Positions 44,667 to 53,066 of a stretch of DNA of 64,000 nt are shown in pieces (position 1 is the first letter of the stretch; every line of letters starts with the position of its first letter). The stretch is from Frankia sp. AiPa1 (GTDB lineage: Bacteria > Actinomycetota > Actinomycetes > Frankiales > Frankiaceae). The translations under genes were made by a program, and so were the position numbers. The DNA lies in contig NZ_JALKFZ020000184.1 in assembly GCF_023243075.1 (NCBI RefSeq), forward strand, positions 1 to 64,000. The letters are read 5' to 3'. Below the pieces are notes generated by a model that did not search any database, was not told the DNA's origin, and saw only the letters and a list, made by a program, of their open reading frames with translations.

Positions 44667-45662
44667 ATGCGCGTACTTGTCACCGGCGCGTCCGGGTTCA
44701 TCGGCGCGGTGGTCACGGATGCCCTGGCCGTCGCCGGCCACACGGTGACGGCGATGGTCCGCGACCCGGCCGCGGCACCGGCATTCGCGCCGCAGGTCGA
44801 GGTCGTGCGCGCGGACCTGCTCGACCCCCGGCAGCTCGCCGCGGCCGGCATCGCCCGTGGGTTCGACGGGGTCTGCCATCTCGCCGCCCTGACCCGGGTG
44901 CGGGAGTCGCGCACCGCTCCGCTGCGTTACTTCCAGGCGAACCTGACCGGCACCGCCAACCTGCTCACCGCGCTGGAAGCCGGCACCGAACGCACGGGCG
45001 TGGCACCCGCGTTCGTGTTCGGCTCCAGCTGTGCCGTCTATGGCAACATGGACCTCACCGGCGTGCCGGAGAGCCGGCGGCCGGACCCATCCAACCCATA
45101 CGGCGCCTCCAAACTCGCCGCCGAGCGTCTACTCGGTCACCAGGCCGGCACGGGGCTCATCGGTGCGGTGGTTCTGCGTTCGTTCAATGTGGCCGGTGCG
45201 GTCGAGGGCCACTTCGATGCCGACGACAGCCGGATCGTCCCGGCGGCGATCGCGGTGGCCAGCGGACGGCGCGACGTGTTCCGCGTCAACGGCGACGGGC
45301 GGGCGCTGCGCGAGTACGTCCATGTCGACGACATGGCCGCCGCTTACCTCACGGCGCTGCAGCGGGCCGCGCCCGGCCGCTGCGCGATCTACAACGTCGG
45401 CAGCGGCGTGGGGGTGAGCGTCATCGATGTGCTCGCCGCCGTCGGCCGGGTCAGTGGGCGCCCGGTCCGCCGGGTGCACTGCCCGCCGGTCGCCGAGCCC
45501 AGGGCGCTCATCGGCGACAGCCGGCGCATCCGGGCCGAGTTCGGCTGGAGCTCGCCCCGGTCGAGCATCGAGCGGATCGTCGCCGACGCCTGGCGCCATG
45601 GCCGGGCCGCCGGAGGCATCGGTGTGCCCCCGCGCCAGCGCAACGTGCCGATCATCACCTGA
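44667..45662 (+). CDS. NAD-dependent sugar-nucleotide epimerase/dehydratase (GalE-like)
   Basis: 331 residues from ATG 44667. The cofactor motif is VTGASGFIGAVV. The catalytic Ser region is GSSCAVYGN, Tyr-x3-Lys occurs in NPYGASKLAAERLL, and substrate contacts are in VLRSFNVAGAVEG. It is an extended SDR and probably acts on UDP- or TDP-hexose. It follows the XRE-Nudix gene closely, so regulation by that protein is likely. Confidence 0.92.
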   Translation: MRVLVTGASGFIGAVVTDALAVAGHTVTAMVRDPAAAPAFAPQVEVVRADLLDPRQLAAAGIARGFDGVCHLAALTRVRESRTAPLRYFQANLTGTANLLTALEAGTERTGVAPAFVFGSSCAVYGNMDLTGVPESRRPDPSNPYGASKLAAERLLGHQAGTGLIGAVVLRSFNVAGAVEGHFDADDSRIVPAAIAVASGRRDVFRVNGDGRALREYVHVDDMAAAYLTALQRAAPGRCAIYNVGSGVGVSVIDVLAAVGRVSGRPVRRVHCPPVAEPRALIGDSRRIRAEFGWSSPRSSIERIVADAWRHGRAAGGIGVPPRQRNVPIIT

Positions 45663-45725
45663 TCGACCCGCCCGTCCGACTATATGATCATGACTGGCTT
45701 CCCCGACCCCGAAGGGCTGGCTGTG

Positions 45726-46016
45726 ATGAGGGCGGCTGACGAACCTGGGGGCCCACGGCCCTGCCACGTCTATGACTACGACGGCGACTATCTGGGCTCG
45801 TTCACGAGCTGGTCAGCGGCGCACGAGTGGGCGCACCTGCAGGCGGCGATGGGCGGCGTCCTGGGGCCACTGGAGGTCGAGGACCGGCGGGTGGGGCAGC
45901 GCCGGCGGGTCTGGGTGGACCGCTGCGCGAGCCTCGGCGCCGCGGCCACCGCCGTGCTGTGTGACGTGCTCGACACCCCCGCCCACGTTCCCGCCCAAAC
46001 CCGCCGCCCCGGCTGA
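45726..46016 (+). CDS. Hypothetical protein
   Basis: About 96 residues from ATG 45726; GTG 45723 is equally possible with GAAGGG upstream, and ATG 45684 would add 14 residues. YDYDGDYLGSFTSWSAAHEWAHLQ is protein-like, with aromatic and acidic residues. Short size and low complexity elsewhere leave it unplaced. Confidence 0.5.
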   Translation: MRAADEPGGPRPCHVYDYDGDYLGSFTSWSAAHEWAHLQAAMGGVLGPLEVEDRRVGQRRRVWVDRCASLGAAATAVLCDVLDTPAHVPAQTRRPG

Positions 46017-46530
46017 ACCCGCAGCTCAGGCCGGCGTGGGCCGGCGGCTCGCACCAGCGCGGCGTGGGCGGTCCAGGCCGACACGGGCAGTCACAGGCGC
46101 TGTTCAGGCCACCCCGCGAGTTCGGTGCCACGCGGCCCGAATCACACCGGCCCGCGGTCACGGTGGCCGGGAGCCGATCAGACCCCTGTGCACGGTGCGC
46201 TCCGGGCTGCGCCGGCCACGCGGCCGGTGCCCGGGCCGAGGCCCATCCGGCCTGGGTCGACATCACGGCAGATCCCCCGCAGACTGTCCGTGAGCGGACA
46301 TAGCGTCCGGCTCACCGCGCAGGTTGATTTATCCTCTGAAACCGAATGCGACGAAGCTTCCCGTGCCGCCGGAGCTCGCCGAGAACATCCGTGAGCCACC
46401 CGACGACATGCCCGTGCAGCTCCGCGCACTAATCTGACGTCTGCCGTGACCCGGATCATCTCCCGGGACGGGCGGTCAGCGGGGGAACGCCCGCACGGCC
46501 GACGACGAGACGCTCCTGGGGGAGACGAAA
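46017..46530. other. Intergenic region upstream of the liv-type operon
   Basis: About 510 bases with no gene recognised. It contains a perfect dyad at 46285-46300 and an AT-richer segment after it, suitable for the operon promoter. Confidence 0.45.
46285..46300. promoter_or_regulatory. TGTCCG-N4-CGGACA palindrome upstream of the transporter operon
   Basis: TGTCCG (46285-46290) and CGGACA (46295-46300) form a perfect dyad separated by TGAG, about 230 bp before the small membrane gene. It is a plausible operator; the regulator is unknown. Confidence 0.4.
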
Positions 46531-46956
46531 GTGGACGAGCAGACCGCTGGGACCGGCAATTCGCGGCCCACCACGCGCCTGGTGGTCGACGTGGTCCGTG
46601 CGCTGCGGGGATGGGTGGTGGCGGCGGCCGGCGGTGTACTCCTCCTCGGCTGCTACCTCGGCGTGTCCAAGCAGACCGACGTTGCCATGCAGCTACCCTA
46701 CGTGGTTTCCGGCGGATTCGGCGGGCTGGCTCTCGTGTTCATCGGCAGCGCGCTGCTGATCGCCGACCGGGTCGAGGCGACCCACTCCGCCCAGGCCCGC
46801 GTCGCCGGCCAGGTCGACGACCTGCACTCGCTGATCATCGCCGCGGCCACCTCCGGCCTGGAGGCTGAGACCACCGCCAAGCCGGGGATCGAGGCCTACC
46901 CGCAGCAGAACGCCTACGCGGGCACCCCCGGCACCGCGCCCAGCCGGCACGGCTGA
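46531..46956 (+). CDS. Small membrane protein leading the transporter operon
   Basis: 141 residues from GTG 46531, with GGGGGAGACG upstream. Two hydrophobic segments (WVVAAAGGVLLLGCYLGV and VVSGGFGGLALVFIGSALLIA) are followed by a helical cytoplasmic part (VEATHSAQARVAGQVDDLHS) and a flexible tail. It ends 3 bp before the permease gene, so it is co-translated with the transporter. I know no assigned function. A regulatory or assembly subunit is an inference. Confidence 0.75.
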   Translation: MDEQTAGTGNSRPTTRLVVDVVRALRGWVVAAAGGVLLLGCYLGVSKQTDVAMQLPYVVSGGFGGLALVFIGSALLIADRVEATHSAQARVAGQVDDLHSLIIAAATSGLEAETTAKPGIEAYPQQNAYAGTPGTAPSRHG

Positions 46957-46959
46957 TCG

Positions 46960-49305
46960 GTGACCAGCATCGACCTGGGGCTCGCCGGCATCTCCCTCGG
47001 CGCGATCGCCGCGCTGTCCGGCATCGGCCTGCTGGTGACCTACCGCACCAACGGGGTGCTCAACCTCGCCCAGGGCGGCATCGCCACGCTGGTCGCCTAC
47101 ATCTTCCGGGAGATGGTCGTCGAGTGGGGCCTGCCGATCTGGCTGGCCGCCATCCTCGCTCTGGCCGTCGTCTCCCCCGGCATCGGCCTGCTGCTCGAGC
47201 GGCTGGTCTTCCGTCCGCTGGCCCGCAGGCGCGCCTCGGCCGCGGAGTCGTTGGTCGCAAGCCTCGGCGTGCTGGTCCTCATCCTGGGCATCACCGCGGG
47301 GATCTGGGGGCTGGGCTCGCGCAGTGACGCCCCGAGCCTCTTCCCGGCGCACTCGGTGCGGCTGTTCGGCGACACCCGGATCGGGGTCGACGCGCTCGCC
47401 GAGCTGATCATGGTCGTCGTGTTCTCGGTCGTGATCGGCCTGATCGCCGCGCGCACCGCGTTCGGCCGCCAGATCCGCGCCGTCGTGGACGATCGCCAGC
47501 TCGCCGAGCTCTCCGGGGTGCCCGCCGACCGCGTGGCCGCCGCCGGCTGGGCCGCCGGCACCACGATGGCGGGCCTGACCGGCGTCCTGCTCGCGCCCCG
47601 CTTCCAGCTCACCCCCTACGGCCTCACCCTGCTGGTGCTGGAGACGTTCGCGGTCGTCGTGGCCGCCCGGCTGTCCAGCCTGCCGGTGGCGATACTCACC
47701 GCGCTGGGGATCTCCATCCTGCAGAGCGAGCTGCGCCAGTTCACCCTGGACGGCGACGCCGGGCAGATCCTCACCGTCCTGCAGTCCAACCTGTTCATCG
47801 TCGCGCTGTTGATCCTGCTGTTGGCCGTGCCGAAGCTGCGCGAACTCGGCAGCGGGGACTCCGGGGCGACGAGCAGCTTCTCCAGCCGCGGCGCCCCACC
47901 GTCCGGGCGGGTCGGTCAGGCCCGGTTCCGCCGCGACTACCTCGGCAAGCTCGGCGGGTTCGCGCTGCTGCTCGCGCCGCTCACGTTCGCCCCGTCCGAC
48001 CTGCGGTCGGCCTTCCAGGTGCCGGCCCTGGCCCTGATCTTCCTGTCGATGGTGATCATCACCGGATACAGCGGCCAGATCTCGCTCGGCGCGGCGGGTT
48101 TCGCCGGGCTCGGTGCCCTGCTCTCCCTCAAGCTCGCGAACGGTGACCTGTTCGGGCTGCCCGCGCTGCCGGGCATCTGGGCGATTCTGGTCGGCGCCCT
48201 GCTCGTCGCCCCGGTCGGGCTGATCACCGGCTACCCGGCGATCCGCCGCAAGGGGCTCACCCTGGCATTGACCACCTTCGCGGTCGGCGCGGTGGTGAGC
48301 CGGTTCGTCTTCGAGCAGCCGACGTTCGCCAGCCGCCTTTACATCGACCCGCTGACGTTCTTCGGCCACGCGCTGAACGACAAGGCGTTCTACGTCCTCG
48401 AGCTGCTGTGCCTGGGCCTGGGGCTGCTCCTCGTGCGCAACCTGCACCACGGGCGCCTCGGCCGGGCGCTGCTCGCCCTGCGGGACAACTCCGGCGGTGC
48501 GGCGGCCGTCGGCGTCGACGTGCGCAACCTCAAGCTGCTCGCCTTCACCGTCTCCTCGGTGGTCGCCGGGCTCGGCGGGGCGCTGCTGGTGCACTCCAGC
48601 TACACGTTCTCCGCCGACGATTTCGCCCCGCTGCAGAGCCTGCTGTGGTTCACCGCGGTGGTGGTGTTCGGCGCCGACAGCTCCGCGGGTGCGATCGTCG
48701 CCGCCGCCTTCATCGTCACGATCGACGTCCTGGCCCCGGACGGCTCCTCCACGCTCGCGGTCGGCATCCTGGCGCTGGCGCTCGGCTGGATGCCCGGCGG
48801 CCTCGCGTCCGCCGTGCGCGGCGTGCTGCGGCTGCTCGCCCAGTACCTCGCCGACAGCTTCGTCGACCCGAACCAACGGGCGCCCCGGCCGGTGCCGGTA
48901 CGCATCTCGGCGGTCGGCTACCTGCCGGCGACCACTGGCATCGTCGGCAACACCGGGCTGCCCGGCATCGGGGCGACCCTGGGCGCGGCCCGGTCGGGTC
49001 ACAACCCGGCCTGGCCGACACCCGCGCGCCCGTTCGCCCGGACCGCGGGCGTGCCGGCGCCGACCCCGTTCGGTGCCGCCCTGGTGTCCGCCGTCCAGCA
49101 GTACGCGGCGGCTCGGGCGGCCCAGGTCAGCGCCAGGGCGGGAGCGGGGTCGACGACCGCCACCGGGCCGGCCGCCCTCAGCGGGCCGCTGGCTGACGCT
49201 GGTTCAGGGACACGAGGTCCGCTGGGCGCCGCTGCGACCCATACAGCCCGGGCGGACTCGGCGCCGTATGGGCCGGGCTCGCCCACCCAGGGAGGTCGGC
49301 GATGA
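46960..49305 (+). CDS. Fused LivH-LivM permease of a branched-chain amino acid/urea-type ABC transporter
   Basis: 781 residues from GTG 46960. Residues 1-290 match LivH (TYRTNGVLNLAQGGIATL). Residues ~320-620 match LivM (SGQISLGAAGFAGLGALLSL, LRDNSGGAAAVGVDVRNLKL). The two halves are normally separate proteins of ~290 and ~320 residues. A hydrophilic tail of ~160 residues (Pro/Ala/Thr-rich) follows the last helix. Substrate class (Leu/Ile/Val, urea or short amides) cannot be fixed from the permease alone. It overlaps livG by four bases. Confidence 0.92.
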   Translation: MTSIDLGLAGISLGAIAALSGIGLLVTYRTNGVLNLAQGGIATLVAYIFREMVVEWGLPIWLAAILALAVVSPGIGLLLERLVFRPLARRRASAAESLVASLGVLVLILGITAGIWGLGSRSDAPSLFPAHSVRLFGDTRIGVDALAELIMVVVFSVVIGLIAARTAFGRQIRAVVDDRQLAELSGVPADRVAAAGWAAGTTMAGLTGVLLAPRFQLTPYGLTLLVLETFAVVVAARLSSLPVAILTALGISILQSELRQFTLDGDAGQILTVLQSNLFIVALLILLLAVPKLRELGSGDSGATSSFSSRGAPPSGRVGQARFRRDYLGKLGGFALLLAPLTFAPSDLRSAFQVPALALIFLSMVIITGYSGQISLGAAGFAGLGALLSLKLANGDLFGLPALPGIWAILVGALLVAPVGLITGYPAIRRKGLTLALTTFAVGAVVSRFVFEQPTFASRLYIDPLTFFGHALNDKAFYVLELLCLGLGLLLVRNLHHGRLGRALLALRDNSGGAAAVGVDVRNLKLLAFTVSSVVAGLGGALLVHSSYTFSADDFAPLQSLLWFTAVVVFGADSSAGAIVAAAFIVTIDVLAPDGSSTLAVGILALALGWMPGGLASAVRGVLRLLAQYLADSFVDPNQRAPRPVPVRISAVGYLPATTGIVGNTGLPGIGATLGAARSGHNPAWPTPARPFARTAGVPAPTPFGAALVSAVQQYAAARAAQVSARAGAGSTTATGPAALSGPLADAGSGTRGPLGAAATHTARADSAPYGPGSPTQGGRR

Positions 49306-50150
49306 GCCGCGGTGTGCTGCAGGGAGTGGGCCTGGTGCGCCGCTACGGCGGCCTGACGGCGGTCGACCACGTCGACCTCGTCGCCCCACCCGGGATGATC
49401 ACCGGCCTGATCGGGCCGAACGGCGCCGGCAAGTCGACGCTGTTCAGCCTGCTCACCGGGGTGGAACAGCCCGACGAGGGCCAGGTGCTCCTGGGCACGA
49501 CCGACATCTCCACGATGCGCCCGGACATCCGCTCGCGGCGTGGCCTGGTGCAGACCTTCCAGGTTCCCTCCCTGTTCACGAGCCTCACGGTGGCCGACAA
49601 TCTGCTGGTCGGCGCCGAGAACCGCCGCCGGGACTATGCCGGCGGCCTGCTCGGCCTGTCGGCGCAGGGCCGGAGCCGGGTCAGCCGGACGGTGGCCGGT
49701 GTACTCGAACGCACCGGCCTCGCTCCCAAGGGACCGGTCGACCGGGTCGTCGAGGAGGTGCTCTCGTCCCTCGGTCTGTCCGACATCCGGGACACGATCG
49801 CCGGCACCCTGCCGACCGGGGCGCTGCGGCTGGTGGAGTTCGCCCGGGCGCTGTGCGCCCAGCCGGACATCCTGCTGCTCGACGAGCCGGCCAGCGGCCT
49901 GGACAACGCCGAGACCGCCAAGCTCTCCGAGCTGCTGCGCCAGACCGCCGCCCGCGGGGTCGGCATCCTCATCGTCGACCACGACGTCGATCTGATCTTC
50001 TCCGTCGCCGACCAGGTCTACGCGATGGTTGGTGGTCGGGTCGTCGCCTCGGGCGACCCGGGGACGGTCCGCGACGACCCGACCGTACGGTCGGTGTATC
50101 TCGCCCAGGCGCCGCTCGCCGCCGCCGGGCACGCTCGGGAGGGATCATGA
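49302..50150 (+). CDS. livG: ABC transporter ATP-binding protein (LivG-like)
   Basis: 282 residues from ATG 49302. Walker A GPNGAGKST lies at ~38-46, Walker B is ILLLDEPASGLD and the switch His is in IVDHDVDL. The signature region reads TLPTGALRLVEFARAL rather than LSxGE/Q, so one ATP site may be weak. An insertion at residues ~105-150 lengthens the helical domain. It is coupled to livF by ATGA. Confidence 0.93.
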   Translation: MSRGVLQGVGLVRRYGGLTAVDHVDLVAPPGMITGLIGPNGAGKSTLFSLLTGVEQPDEGQVLLGTTDISTMRPDIRSRRGLVQTFQVPSLFTSLTVADNLLVGAENRRRDYAGGLLGLSAQGRSRVSRTVAGVLERTGLAPKGPVDRVVEEVLSSLGLSDIRDTIAGTLPTGALRLVEFARALCAQPDILLLDEPASGLDNAETAKLSELLRQTAARGVGILIVDHDVDLIFSVADQVYAMVGGRVVASGDPGTVRDDPTVRSVYLAQAPLAAAGHAREGS

Positions 50151-50848
50151 CCGCGGTCACCGCGGAGCTCGAACTGTCCGGCGCCCGCGCCGGCTACGGC
50201 ACCGTCGAGGTGCTGCACGGCATTGACCTGGCCCTGCCCGCCGGGAAGGTGACGGCCCTGCTGGGCACCAACGGCGCCGGCAAGTCCACCACCCTGCGGG
50301 TGCTGGCCGGCCTCATCCCGCTGCGGTCGGGCACCCTGACCTGGCGTGGCGAGGACATCACCCGGATGTCCACCGTCGACCGGGCCCGGCGCGGGCTCAT
50401 GCTCGTCCCCGACGAGCGGGCCGTCTTCGCCACCCTCTCCGTCCGGGACAACCTGCAGATCATCGCGGAGACCAGCGGACATCCCGACATCAGCCCGGCG
50501 CTGGAGTCGTTCCCCCGCCTGAAGGAACGGCTCTCCCAGCGCGCCGGGTCGATGTCCGGCGGTGAACGCCGCATGCTGGCACTGGCCCGGGCCCTGCTGG
50601 CCCGCCCGTCCGTGCTCATGGTGGACGAGCTGTCCCTCGGCCTGTCCCCCAAGGTCGCCGCCGAACTGTTCGACTGGCTCGCGACGGTGGCCGCCTCCGG
50701 CACGACCGTCCTGCTCGCCGACCAGTACACCGAGCAGGCACTGGCCATGGCCGACCTGGTCTACGTCCTGCACCGCGGCGAACGCTCCTTCGTCGGCGCC
50801 CCCGCCGAGTTCACCACGTCGGCCTCCACCACCGCCGCGCCAGTCTGA
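50147..50848 (+). CDS. livF: ABC transporter ATP-binding protein (LivF-like)
   Basis: 233 residues from ATG 50147. Walker A is GTNGAGKSTT, the signature is SMSGGERRML and Walker B is LMVDELSLGLSP, where Leu replaces the usual Pro after Glu. It ends the operon. The stop codon is followed by imperfect CTGACGGCCG repeats. Confidence 0.94.
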   Translation: MTAVTAELELSGARAGYGTVEVLHGIDLALPAGKVTALLGTNGAGKSTTLRVLAGLIPLRSGTLTWRGEDITRMSTVDRARRGLMLVPDERAVFATLSVRDNLQIIAETSGHPDISPALESFPRLKERLSQRAGSMSGGERRMLALARALLARPSVLMVDELSLGLSPKVAAELFDWLATVAASGTTVLLADQYTEQALAMADLVYVLHRGERSFVGAPAEFTTSASTTAAPV

Positions 50849-50950
50849 CGGCCGCCCTCAGCCTGACGGCAGCCGCTCGGGTTGGCGGCCACCCTTGGGC
50901 TGACGGCCGTCTCGGATCGAGGGCCGCCTCTTCCTGGTGGCCGCCTCGGA

Positions 50951-50991
50951 CTGACCACCGCCTCGAACCAACTGACCACCGCCTCGAACCA
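50951..50991. repeat. 20-bp direct duplication CTGACCACCGCCTCGAACCA
   Basis: Exact copies at 50951-50970 and 50972-50991 lie in the livF 3' region. Confidence 0.8.
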
Positions 50992-51017
50992 GCAGCCGCC
51001 TGCCTCAGCATGGGCGG

Positions 51018-51044
51018 CTTCGCATGATGGTTGATCATGCGAAG
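51018..51044. terminator. Perfect hairpin between livF and the binding-protein gene
   Basis: CTTCGCATGAT and ATCATGCGAAG form an 11-bp stem with loop GGTTG. It lies 170 bp after livF and 560 bp after the convergent binding-protein gene. It would work in both directions. No T tract follows. Confidence 0.65.
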
Positions 51045-51604
51045 GGCGGCGCGAGGAGTGGGCCGCTACCCGCCGTGGCCGGCAGGGGCGAGGCTGATGG
51101 CGCGTCAGTTCAACACGCCTAGCGCGCCCGACCACGAACGTTGGCGGTGGTGAAACGACCGGCGTCACCGCCGGTGTTCACCCTCGACCCTGTTGATCAC
51201 ATCTCGGGTCGCTGATGGGTCGTTCTGGTAGAGCAAATCGGACACGAAACCGGTAACTCGGACCATGCTGGTCCTCTGTCACGCAGATATCCAACAAATC
51301 AGACACAAAGGTCGGTCCCTCTGAGTGATTGCAACGACCGTTACGGATCGTGGTCAGCGCACTCATGCGCTGACCACCCCCGGCCGCACACTGCGGCGCT
51401 ACGGCCTGCATCCCGAGATGTGCCTGGCGCACGACAACGGGCCCCGATCGGGAACCGGCGCACGGGGGGCCGGGGTCCGAGCGGGGCCCTGTCAGCCCAG
51501 GCGGATGCTGGGCCGGATGGTGCTGTACTCGTGGTGCGGGGGTGCGGGGGTGCCGTGCGGGGGTGCTGCCGTGCCGAAATCAGCCGCTGCCGGTGGAGTG
51601 CGCG

Positions 51605-52957
51605 TCAGCCGGCGGAGTAGGGCAGGTTCGGGACGTCGAAGCAGTTGGTGTTCATGTCCTTGACCTGGCTGACCCAGCCGCCCTTGCCACCGTTGGCCGA
51701 GTCCTGCCAGCGGGTGACGTTCAGGCAGTTACGTTCGTGCGTCGGAGGGGTGGGGGCGTGGACGAACACGCGGTTGGTCGGGATGAGCAGGCCGCCCGCG
51801 CTGTAGCCCTTGCCGTTGTTCATGAACGCCTCGACGCACTTGCGGGTGACGTCCGCCCCGCAGGACCGGATGGCGTCGGTCAGCCACTCGGCCGACGTGT
51901 AGCCCTCCATCATCCACAGGTTCTCCTTGGCCACCCGGTCGGGCGCCGCGGCCTGCAGGTCCTTCTGGTACTGAGCGACGGCCGGGATCGACGTGTCCGA
52001 GTAGTTCGCGGACCCGTTGGTCGAGTAGATCAGATTACGGCAGGTCGGCGACGCGCTGTAGATCTGGTCGATGTTGTTCGCCATGCCCTGCGCGGTGGCC
52101 ACCTTGGCCTGCAGCGGCATCTTCTGGCTCTCGATCGAGTTGCACAGCTGCGCGTTGCCGCCGTCGTCCATCGCGTCGAAGACCAGTTGCACGCCGCGGC
52201 GCTTCAGGTCGAGCACGGCGGAGTCCCACGCCGGAGCGCCGAGGTTGATCTCTTCCTTGACGACCGTGTAGCCCTCCTTCTGCAGGCCATTGATGATTGA
52301 GTTGGCGTACCGCTGCGACTGGGCGACGTTGTAATAGACGACGCCGGCCACGTTCGAGTGCAGGTTTTCCTTGAACCAGCGGTCGGTCTCGGTCCCCGCG
52401 TACAGCGTCCCGTTGTAGCCAGGCCGCCCGCCGTCCCGCGGGTAATAGCTACCGTAGATCGAATACAGGTGCGGGTACTGGTCGTAGGAGTTGTCGATCG
52501 GCTGGCCGCCGATATCCGGGACGCCCTTGGAGTTGATGTACTGGGCACCCGAGTAGACGAAGCTGGTCACGCCCGCCAGCGCGAAAACCTTCTGGTCGTC
52601 GACGAGCTTGTGGGCGCAGTTGACGTTTTCGTCGCCCGAGCCCTTGTCGTCACACTCGACAAAATTGATCTTGCGGCCATTGACTCCGCCGGCAGCGTTG
52701 ACCGCCTGGAAGTAGGCCCGCGCGCCGTACAGCGACGCCGAGAACGTGTCAGGGCCGAAGGTGCTGCTCAGACCAGCGATCGACCCGACCTTGATCTCGG
52801 CGGGGGTGACCCCCGTGTCGGAGGCGGTGTTGTTCGACGCGCTCGTGGGCGCGTTCGATGCCGTCGAGCCGGAGCTCCCGGCCCGGCTGCCGCAGGCGAC
52901 CAGCGCCAACGACGACAGGACGACGACAGCGACGAGCGACTTCGCTCGCATGGACAT
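51605..52957 (-). CDS. LivJ-like substrate-binding lipoprotein
   Basis: 450 residues from ATG 52957, with GGGGAG upstream. The lipobox is SLALVAC (Cys22). A low-complexity Ser/Asn/Thr linker precedes the type I periplasmic-binding fold, with IKVGSIAGLSS and RKINFVECDDKGSG. Several Cys in the C-terminal half suggest disulfides, which suits an extracellular protein. It is convergent with the transporter operon and probably supplies its substrate. Confidence 0.93.
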   Translation of the reverse strand: MSMRAKSLVAVVVLSSLALVACGSRAGSSGSTASNAPTSASNNTASDTGVTPAEIKVGSIAGLSSTFGPDTFSASLYGARAYFQAVNAAGGVNGRKINFVECDDKGSGDENVNCAHKLVDDQKVFALAGVTSFVYSGAQYINSKGVPDIGGQPIDNSYDQYPHLYSIYGSYYPRDGGRPGYNGTLYAGTETDRWFKENLHSNVAGVVYYNVAQSQRYANSIINGLQKEGYTVVKEEINLGAPAWDSAVLDLKRRGVQLVFDAMDDGGNAQLCNSIESQKMPLQAKVATAQGMANNIDQIYSASPTCRNLIYSTNGSANYSDTSIPAVAQYQKDLQAAAPDRVAKENLWMMEGYTSAEWLTDAIRSCGADVTRKCVEAFMNNGKGYSAGGLLIPTNRVFVHAPTPPTHERNCLNVTRWQDSANGGKGGWVSQVKDMNTNCFDVPNLPYSAG

Positions 52958-53066
52958 GATCTCCCCTGATAGATCGGTGACGCTCGACCTGCACAACCGG
53001 GTCGACGTCCTCGACACGTCGTCCTGACGGCGGCGCCAATGCCACCGCAGACTACGCACAGTTACA

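Larger units (their letters stand above)
50849..51604. other. Convergent intergenic region with repeats and a terminator
   Basis: No gene is recognised in ~750 bases. After the livF stop, CTGACGGC-type units recur near 50845, 50863 and 50900. A 21-bp direct duplication lies at 50951-50991, and a perfect hairpin at 51018-51044 probably ends transcription from livF. The part from 51060 on shows nothing further. Confidence 0.5.

Noticed and set aside
46693-49002. A 769-codon open frame antisense to the LivHM permease
   Set aside because: Its sequence is Glu/Gln/Arg/Gly-rich without domains, while the opposite strand has clear LivH/LivM signatures.
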